The position numbers and the translations under genes are program-made. A stretch of 64,000 bases of DNA. Origin: Liolophura sinensis. Lineage: Eukaryota > Mollusca > Polyplacophora > Chitonida > Chitonidae. The stretch spans positions 34,814,510-34,878,509 of the forward strand of contig NC_088295.1 in the NCBI RefSeq assembly GCF_032854445.1, given 5' to 3'. The notes under the pieces were generated by a model that saw only the letters and a program-made list of their open reading frames with translations, searched no databases and had not been told where the DNA came from. Below, piece after piece: positions 55,857-64,000 of the stretch (position 1 is the first letter of the stretch; each line of letters opens with the position of its first letter).

Positions 55857-56058
55857 TGGGGGGGGGGGGGGGGGGGGGGCGCAATGACCCAGGAGCCTCT
55901 CACCAATGCGGTCACTGTAAGTTGAAGTCCAGCTCATACTGGCTTTGTCTTCCAGTTGTGAGTTTTCCAGCCCAATTTCCTATCACCAGAATGCTGGCCG
56001 CCGACGTGTACCTGAAATACTCTTCAGTAGGGCGTAAAAACACCAATCAAATAAGGAA
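55854..56058 (+). mobile_element. SINE family B behind a poly-G tract
   Basis: A run of about 21 G residues (about 55858-55878) replaces the SINE head. The remainder follows the family: CGCAATGACCCAGGAGCCTC, CAATGCGGTCACTGTAAGTT, CCAGAATGCTGGCCGCCG, CACCAATCAAATAAG. Confidence 0.75.
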
Positions 56059-58890
56059 TAAAATTCTATATATAGAAATAATACTTGTTTTCATAAATCT
56101 GTTATACCTGAAAAGATTAAAATGCAGAAATACAAAGAAGGTAGCATTTCCATAGCACACATCTTTTAAGATTAATTTATGCATACATTTATTTTAGCTG
56201 AAAAGAGGGTATGTAGGCCTAATTACCCCACTAATCTTCATAATTCAGTATATAAGCCGTTTGAGTACGTTTCCGTCTTCGTAATCCATCCAATCCTATT
56301 TTTATATTAACCACCGGTCGCGAGACCAGACGTCGGAAAAAATAACAAAGTGAGATAACTGCCATGGAATCAACGGGCGTGATCGTTTGATATTTCCTCG
56401 TGAACGTGGGACAATACTTTGTGAGAGTGACGCTGCATTCCTTGAGCGCGTAATCGTTGTACATCATGTTTTGCGAAATATCATGTGACCGTCCATCGAC
56501 CAATGGAAACGGAGAATCACCCTATAAGGCATAACAACATAGGATGTAGGCATTAGGAAGAAATATAAACAGAAGACCTATGTACTTCTCCATCATTCTA
56601 ACAAAGATTTTTCCATTTATTAACAGGTTTTCTAAAAACAATCACATTTATCCAACACAAGTGAACAAGCCAAAGTAAAAAATATCTGCAGATCTCAGAT
56701 GAATTCGGGGGAAATCTCCAAACTGACAAAGTTATATTCTAGACACTTCACAAAATTTACATGTAGATTTGTGAAAAAAAGTATCTACTTAATTATAAAA
56801 TGGAAAAAAAAATACAATCCTGTAGAAGATTATTTTACACAGATGTATGCCCACATACAGATTCTGTGGTATGAGTGTGGCTAATGAGAGAAAACAGAAC
56901 AATTAGACAACCGTGTGTGGTGAAGTTTAAATGATCCTACCACGAACACCGGATATCCAACATACTTATACTGAGGCAGGCAGCATTAAACCATTTACCC
57001 AGGGAAGATAACGGATGGTTTGGACCACATACAATGGTCAGCCTAAACCCGGAAAAGTCTTATCAAGGTAACATTGTTTACAGTCATATATTATGGCAGT
57101 TAAATCAACCAGGGTACAGACCTGTTTATTACACAAACTGCTAGTATCATATTACCACTGACCATGACCTTTCTACAAGATTCTTCTTCATAATATATTA
57201 CTTTCTCAATGAATGCGGCTACTGAGATTACTTTGTACAAACACATGAAACTTAAACAAAACACACGCAAGGGATGAACCTTTGTAGTTTTAATAATGCC
57301 AGTGATAAAACTAGAATGGTATGATAAAAATGATGTACAGTAGGATGTATATAGTTTACATGGGCAGGAACCCAACCCAAAACATATATAATCAATGGAT
57401 AATACAGAGGAAACGAAGGTGTGGGTCCCTGACCAGAATGTACAATAGAAAACAGGGACAGAATGGTTACAGAACAAAAGCACCAATCCATTAACAGAAT
57501 ACTGGATAAGGCTGGGAGATAACTGAAAGCATCTTCACATATCTAACAGATAAAATAATTAAGAATTCACTTGTTATTGATTAATTTCCAAATATACACA
57601 TGGATTAACGGGATTAAAGAAATCATCAAACACCTCTCGTATTTCACTAACTTAGCATGTTTTAACCGGCCTTAGGGAAATTTTTAATTACCTGTGGCCA
57701 ACATAATCATCTAAATCTGCCTGGATATCATCTGGATTGTGCGAATATTTGTGATTGCCAATGCCTGACAGGACCGGATCGTACCGCTATATATAACAAC
57801 TGCTTGGAGCTAAATCTAGCAAACATGGACCACATATATACATATACGTATGTGTATAGAATCATAACAAGACATATCACAGTTTGCACAGAATAACAAG
57901 GTACCAGTCACAGCTTCCACAAAATAACAACGTACCAATGACAGAAGTTCCCAAGATACCTGGATTGAAGAGGTTTACACAAATCCATCAGATTGTTAGA
58001 ACATGAAGGACATTTCTCACTTACTGTTACCGCTGATGTATGGATGTGAATAAATGATCTTGGCATGACAACATTAGGAACACTTCTATCAAGTCATAAA
58101 ATATTCATAACACAAAGTTGTTACTAGAAATTTCTCATCTCTAAGATGAGTAACAACCAGCTCTCAAACTTTTGGCTGACTTCATAGCAAATATGCATCA
58201 ATATACCAATAATTAACACAGGAATACACCTCTCCCATGTCCTTTACAAAAATATGCAAATCAGATATATTCTGTTATAATTAACAAACTTTCTATTTAC
58301 AGGTAATTTTCAAGAAAACTACACAGTGTCTGTGTATTTGTTAAGTACAACTTTCCATAACTTTGCATTACATGAAAGGCAGCATTCATTTAGACAAAAT
58401 TAAAATGAATGTATCTGTATATATACACAAACCATGTATTTACAACTCCATGGCATCCTGTACACATTGAACTCTCTTGCTTCAGTGAAATAAAATCTAG
58501 TTTAGTTGGGTTATCTCCCTCCCTGTATTTTAAATGTTTCACTTGTGAAAGCATCTATAGAAGCCCTCTAATTACCGATGGCCTACTTCACCGTAGCGAT
58601 TGGCCGAAGTAAGTAATGATTAACTATAAAGAAAGAAAGAAAAAGAAGAAATTGTGTAAATACACACTTTTCTTCTCTCCCTTGTGGCATCAATGATGTA
58701 TACATAGCAGGTGATGACAAGAATGGCACTATAAATGGTACTATCTTTACACTAGCTGAGACATGAAAAGCACTTTTAAAAATGAAGATGAAAAAAATGA
58801 AATGAATGATAGTACTCTGACTAAACAAAAATATTTCAAAAATGCTTCACAGTTATCATACAAAGAAAGATTCTGAAAAACCAATGACAG
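56059..58890. other. Region downstream of FAM13, no gene recognised
   Basis: AT-rich DNA. The longest frame (57100-57486, - strand, 128 codons) is rich in Cys, Tyr, Phe and Ser, has no recognisable domain and looks like chance. Part of this stretch may belong to a long FAM13 3' UTR on the - strand; several reverse-strand AATAAA words occur (for example 57124-57129). Confidence 0.4.
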
Positions 58891-58894
58891 TACA

Positions 58895-59160
58895 CATACA
58901 TCTAATTTAACATTGTGATATCACACAGTTGGCTCTACTAAACCCTATGGCTCTGACTGAAAATGAAGTGCAGACTGTAAGAGTACATCTAATTTAACAT
59001 TGTGATATCACACAGTTGGCTGTACTAAGCCCTATGGCTCTGACTGAAAATGAAGTGCAGACTGTAAGAGTACATCTAATTTAATATTGTGATATCACAC
59101 AGTTGGCTGTACTAAGCCCTATGGCTCTGACTGAAGATGAAGTGCAGCCTGTAAGAAATC
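58895..59160. repeat. Tandem repeat, 87 bases x 3
   Basis: Three copies at a spacing of 87 bases, each with ACATCTAATTTAACATTGTG, ATATCACACAGTTGGCT and CCCTATGGCTCTGACTGAA. Copies differ at only a few positions. It probably lies in the FAM13 3' flank. Confidence 0.92.
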
Positions 59161-59781
59161 TTTTACTCGTCTACAGTCATCTACGTCAGCATTTACTATG
59201 CACGTTATCAGCGTGTACTTATCTCAATTAAAAACTAACTTTAAAGCCCAAACTTAAGCCAAACCTATATTTCAAGTTGACTACAGACCAAGTTATGACC
59301 TGGAACCAGAAGATTAAATATGAATACACATACATTGAACATGGATGCCAATATGAACTTGTCAATAAATATCACAAACAATACTTAACTTTCTTCATTT
59401 TCTGTCCATCAACGAAAAAGTCAAATGCAAAAAAGTAAAAATGTCTGTCTCTGAAATATCGTCTGAAAAATGTTATCATAGAGCAAATATTGTAGACAAA
59501 AGCAACTCGAGAAAAAACAAGAAAGAATCTATGAAAAATTTAAAATAAAATTATTATGTTTGAAATCATTGTGGAGAAATACAAACTCAAAATGCGTATT
59601 TGTCAACTAACAATACCCAGTTTGGTCTGGGGCAAACAAAAAAAGGTTCAACATAATTGTCAATTATCTTAACACAAGTTACAATTTCAGAATGACCGTC
59701 CAAACACTCTATCACTTCATGCTGCACACCATGATCATCTACATAGGCAGCGTATCAAAGTTCAGTCAGCACCCTGGAAGG

Positions 59782-59787
59782 TTTATT
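59782..59787 (-). terminator. Possible FAM13 polyadenylation signal
   Basis: TTTATT on the + strand reads AATAAA on the gene strand, just past the exon-derived repeat and about 840 bases after the stop codon. It is the first such word I noted downstream; others lie further on, so the choice is tentative. Confidence 0.3.
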
Positions 59788-59825
59788 GATGACATTCCAT
59801 GACCACAAGTGCTAGTTTGTTTCCA

Positions 59826-60680
59826 GAAGATGTAGCCTGTCAGCTGACAGCTACACTGCTGACAAGGGGGTATATTTGGACAGGAGTTCTCCACAAGATG
59901 TACATGTAGCCTGTCAGCTGACAGATGAGCTGCTGACGAGGAGGTGTACTTGGACAGGAGAGTATCCAGATGTAGCCTGTCAGCTAACAGCTACACTGCT
60001 GACAAGAGGGCATATTTGGACAGGAGTCTCCAGAAGATGTACATGTAGCCTGTCAGCTGACAGCTAAGCTGCTGACGAGGAGGTGTACTTGGACAGGAGA
60101 GTCTCCAGATGTAGCCTGTCAGCTGACAGCTACACTGCTGACAAGAGGGTATATTTGGACAGGAGTCTCCACAAGATGTACATGTAGCCTGTCAGCTGAC
60201 AGCTAAGCTGCTAACGAGGGTGATATACTTGGACAGGAGCGCTTCCAGAAGACGTAGCCAGTCAATTGACAGCTAAACTGCTGACAAGAAGGTATAGTTG
60301 GACAGAGAGCTTCCATAAGACGTAGCCTGTCAGGTGACCGCTACACTGTAGACGAGGGGGGGGGGTATACTTGGACAAAGAGAGCTTCCATAAGATGCAG
60401 CCTGTCAGCTGACCGCAATACTGCTGATGATGGCGTGTACTTGGACAGGAGAGCTTCCAGAAGACGTAGCCTGTCAACTGACAGCTAAACTGCTGACAAG
60501 AAGGTATAGTTGGACAGAGAGCTTCCATAAGACGTAGCCTGTCAGGTGACCGCTACACTGTAGACGAGGGGGGTATACTTGGACAAAGAGAGCTTCCATA
60601 AGATGCAGCCTGTCAGCTGACCGCTACACTGCTGAGGATGGTGTGTACTTGGACAGGAGAGCTTCAAGAAGACGTAACCT
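59826..60680 (-). repeat. Tandem repeat derived from the last FAM13 coding exon
   Basis: About twelve units of roughly 70 bases. On the gene strand each contains CTTCTGGAAGCTCTCCTGTC-like sequence, then AAGTA(C/T)A and a CAGCAG-T word, then CAGCTGACAGGCTAC. That is the end of the FAM13 reading frame (LLEALLSKYTPSSAV) plus its stop and following bases. The unit nearest the exon (60600-60680) is the coding one. Copies are in the probable 3' UTR. Confidence 0.9.
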
Positions 60681-63600
60681 TGCTTTGATTTGCTGCAAAT
60701 ACAGAAGACCAGTTTTAACTTTTAAACATTGGCCATTAAGTTCTATACAAAAGAAAGTACATATACATAACAGTCAAAATAGCGAAAACTTTTGTAAAAA
60801 GTTGTGTGGTCTCGCCTGATTGAAAAGGTGGGCAGAACATCTGTCACTACATCATACATGCATAAGTCAGTATTACAGATATTATTCTTAACCTGTTATT
60901 CAAATTCAACTGTAAACTTACTTTGTATTCAAAATATTCTTGAAAGAATGGTTCACGGTCTTCCTTCTGGGCTTTCCTGCAGCAAATTGTACATTAATAA
61001 TTTAAAAATTGAAGTCAGTATTGCAGAAATAAGAAGTCGTGGCTAATGTAAGATTTTAAAAGATTACTGGATCCAAAAAGACCTTTTAGTAAAAATCTGA
61101 AATGCAGCAAACTGATTTTGCTTGTCTGTTTATGCTCATGTAAAAATATGTAAAAGAAAGTATAATGTGCAATAGGCTGCAAAATCGGATAAAACACAAC
61201 AACAAAAAAACAAAACAAAAAACAACCATGCACATTGTCCAATGCCAAATAATTAATTTCAAAACCATCTCTATGCACCTTTTAATTCAGAATCTTTACT
61301 TTACCTGCCACTTTGGTGAAAAAAATCATCTTCAAATTCCTTCAGCACTTTTCTTAACCTCTTCTTATCCTGTCTTGCCTTCTGTAATTCATTCTGTAGT
61401 TCAACACTACATGGAAGGAAGGGAAAAATTCACCCAATAAGTATGAGATTACTGAGTGAAGACAGCAGAGAAGGCTTTGTAGAGGATAATATCTATCCTG
61501 TAATATGCCAGACTATCAGATTACATACACTAGCAGAAATTCTTCACAAATTTCCCTTTCTAATGACACACGCAAATAAAAGTAAATCAGAATAGAAAGT
61601 ATGCTCTTTTCTACATAATTTATGTATTTGTAATTTACACGTACATCAGTCTACTCTAATGAGATCACTGAGTGATGTTTCCCATAGTACATGTTCATAG
61701 TTGTATTAACTTAGTAGGATTTTCCAAAATGTATTCTACGTCACACAAATTTGAATATTTCTGTCCATTCACAAAAAAAAAAAAAAAAAAATACAATCAC
61801 AAAACCATAAATCTGAGAACGTTCAATGAAACTTAGTGTATTCTATTTCTGATTTCAAAACTTTAAACTTGAAGAATACATTGTTCTTCCCTTTCCATGT
61901 AACAATATAAGTTAAAACTTTCACAGAATCCTGTAATTTGCAGCAGGAACTTACGTGGACAGCTCATGAAGATTTGACTCTCCCATTATATTTTCCCCAC
62001 TGTCAGACGTCTCCTCCAGAACTTTCCTTTTGACTTTAGGTGAATCTCGCCGCTCTATTGTTATTGGCCTGATGGTATCCCGTAGTAAGCCCATATCTCT
62101 GGTAACCATGAATTCTGAGGTTCCATACTCCTCACCAGTGTCCTCATCCTCGTCATCACCAGTTGGAATACGGACATCCTATCATCAGACACATACACAT
62201 CAGTTATTTCCTATATTCAGTAAATCACACAGGAATATTCCTGAAGGCCTGCAACCATTGCTGGAATATGTAAATGATGTGATTGGTGCTGAAGACAGAT
62301 TCATCAGCCTTATGGGAAACTGGATGGTGTCTTAATATGTAGAACAAAATGACTCCTTTTTTGTACCAATGTTTAAAGTGCTGAGGATAAATGAGGTAGT
62401 ATATTCCAATTAATTTCTAAATTTCTGATATAATTTGCATAAAATGTCAAAACATAACAAACACGCAAAATCAGCCAGAATTCTCAACACGCACGTAGCC
62501 ACTCTAGGAACTTTTGCAGGTGTCTGAGTGCGTATGATGAAATTCTAGCCATGGTAAAGGTGGTAAAAATTTTCACAGAGCAGGAATATTTACCCATTTG
62601 GGTCCTGTATGTCCTGTGCTGGGCTGGAGTTCAAACGGCAAGTCCTCAGGCACAGTCTGCAGTTCAGCTTCTCGGGGCTGGAGAACAAAACAAAATTTAT
62701 TTATTTATTTGATTGGTGTTTTACGCTGTACTCAAGAATGTTTCAGTTATACGATGGCAGCCAGCATTATGGTGGGAGGAAACCGGGCAGAGCCCGGGGA
62801 AACCCACAACCATCCGCAGGTTGCTAGCAGACCCAAAAACAAAATAAATTCTCATCACCCTTAACTGATGTAGGAGAATCTGTGAAACATTAACTGTACT
62901 CCAAGTTTAAATAATGTGTATTGTTTTCTTTTTTTTGCTTTTTATTTCACTTCACTTAAAATCAGATTCATGAAAATGACCTCTGATGTTAACATCTGTA
63001 GGATAAGTAGAATATGGATTACTTACAGACATAGGTTTTGTCAGCATCCTCTTAATGGTTCTGTACCTGTCATACAGAGGGCGCATCAGGTCCTTTTCTT
63101 GTCTTGAAGCCTGACAGAAGAAAATGAGTTTGCATGTCATATGAACACCTTTTCATTGATAGTGTGATTGGAACTTACACTTGTACACTGTGAAGGCATT
63201 CACTTATAAAACTCGGATTGAAAACTTGCTGGCTGGGACTGAGCTTACACCAATTGTTTTTTGAAAAACGGACAAACACATTTCCAGCCACCTGACGTTT
63301 TGTGACATAAAACACCAGTTTAGCCTCCAAAAGCTTTTTTGGATATCAGATTCTAGTTACATGTACATGCTGTCACTTCACTTCCTAAAATGTAACTTAC
63401 TGGTCGACCGTGGAGACTTTCAAAATTAAGTAAAGCCTTCTGTACAGCTAGTTTCTCTTCCTGGATCTGATCCCTGCTCATCAGCTGTAACAAAACAGGG
63501 GAGATAATTACAACATTGTGCACAAGAAGGGGAGTAAATCTGCTGCTGGTAAATTTTTGCCCCCAGCTATACATTACCTATAGTTGCATATCCTGAGAAA

Positions 63601-64000
63601 AGATAGGTGAACATGGTCATCAGCAGGAAAATAGTACAGCTGATGTTGATATCGTTATTTTTTTTCAGAAATACACAATGTACTTAGTCCTAACTTCTGA
63701 GAGAAGAAAAGTCATCAAATAACATATTCATCAACCCTTTAGGGTATATCTCTGCTTTATCTTTTTTGTCATGATTATAAGGTGTATTTTGATTAAGGAG
63801 AGGTTATCAGCTAATATGGTCCTGAATAAGACAACAATGATGGATCTCTCCTATTTGGCCATTTCTATGAAGGTGACACAATACTCACAGTGACATCTTC
63901 TGGCCGACTAGCATCCATGCGCTTCTCCTTGAGTCTCTTGAGGAGAGCCTCTAGTGTTTTCTCCATGGAGCTGGTGGAGCCACCAGAATCCTGACTTCCC
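60624..64000 (-). CDS. FAM13: FAM13-family protein, C-terminal part (8 exons, 5' end outside window)
   Basis: A cytoplasmic protein of the FAM13A/B/C family; vertebrate long forms add an N-terminal RhoGAP domain, not visible here. Exons on the - strand, in order: 64000-63889 (partial), 63484-63401, 63110-63027, 62677-62594, 62178-61955, 61406-61305, 60976-60922, 60692-60624. All junctions keep phase, giving about 270 residues. Diagnostic segments are EEKLAVQKALL and FESLHGRP, then LMRPLYDRYRTIKRML, an acidic stretch (GDDEDEDTGEEYGTSEFMVT), NLHELST, the coiled-coil-like QDKKRLRKVLKEFEDDFF, KEDREPFFQEYFEYK, and the end IKARLRLLEALLSK. These match the conserved FAM13 C-terminal region in order. 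Three successive exons are exactly 84 bases, phase 0. The stop is TAG at 60624-60626. Confidence 0.9.
62697..62832 (-). mobile_element. SINE family B, inverted, in a FAM13 intron
   Basis: TTTATTTATTTGATTGGTGT, TACTCAAGAATGTTTCAG, ACCGGGCAGAGCCCGGGGAA and CATCCGCAGGTTGCTAGCAG are the reverse complement of the SINE B 3' half. It therefore lies in the same direction as the FAM13 gene, 20 bases upstream of the exon starting at 62677, and contributes sequence near that acceptor. Confidence 0.85.

Noticed and set aside
56231-56503. 90-codon open frame on the - strand as a further FAM13 exon
   Set aside because: The FAM13 frame already ends with its conserved C-terminus and a stop at 60624, and this frame has no FAM13 similarity.
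57100-57486. 128-codon open frame on the - strand
   Set aside because: Low-complexity hydrophobic and Cys/Ser-rich translation of AT-rich DNA, no recognisable domain, no splice context.
60262-60528. 88-codon open frame on the - strand
   Set aside because: Translation of the FAM13 exon-derived tandem repeat, downstream of the gene's stop codon.

Overview
The window looks like nuclear DNA from a lophotrochozoan animal, most likely a mollusc (bivalve-like) or a brachiopod. The reasons are AT-rich sequence, small exons with GT-AG introns, many tRNA-derived SINE copies of a type common in those groups, abundant minisatellites, and selenoprotein genes with SECIS elements. The species is not identifiable from the sequence alone.

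Layout. (1) 1-2.8 kb: minisatellites, one array split by a SINE. (2) 2.8-25.5 kb, + strand: the 3' part of a cadherin-23-like gene. Seventeen exons join in frame and encode about 1026 residues: seven cadherin repeats (the first partial), a membrane-adjacent domain, one transmembrane helix, and a cytoplasmic tail ending in a PDZ-binding motif (TTEI). The 5' part lies outside the window. (3) 25.5-30.7 kb: probable 3' UTR, then intergenic DNA with SINEs. (4) 30.8-52.6 kb, + strand: a head-to-tail array of five secreted, selenocysteine-containing glutathione peroxidase genes (GPX3-like), called GPX-a to GPX-e here. Each has a signal peptide, an in-frame TGA (Sec), three exons, a 3' UTR SECIS element and an AATAAA signal. 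Four have a good TATA box. (5) 52.6-60.6 kb: SINE fragments, minisatellites and no recognised gene; part is probably the FAM13 3' UTR. (6) 60.6-64 kb, - strand: the last eight exons of a FAM13-family gene, open at the window edge.

How the genes relate. The GPX cluster is the functional core. The five products should reduce peroxides with glutathione or another thiol outside the cell or in the secretory pathway, and all depend on the Sec-insertion machinery. GPX-b and GPX-c are the closest pair, sharing leader peptides and 3' UTRs. GPX-d and GPX-e are more diverged. GPX-d keeps Sec but has lost the active-site glutamine. The cadherin and FAM13 genes are unrelated neighbours.

Most unusual signal: at four places (GPX-a exon 2, GPX-d exons 1 and 2, FAM13 last exon) a tandem repeat has grown out of the 3' end of a coding exon. 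In the three GPX cases the splice donor is copied along with it, leaving rows of decoy exon ends and donors in the introns.
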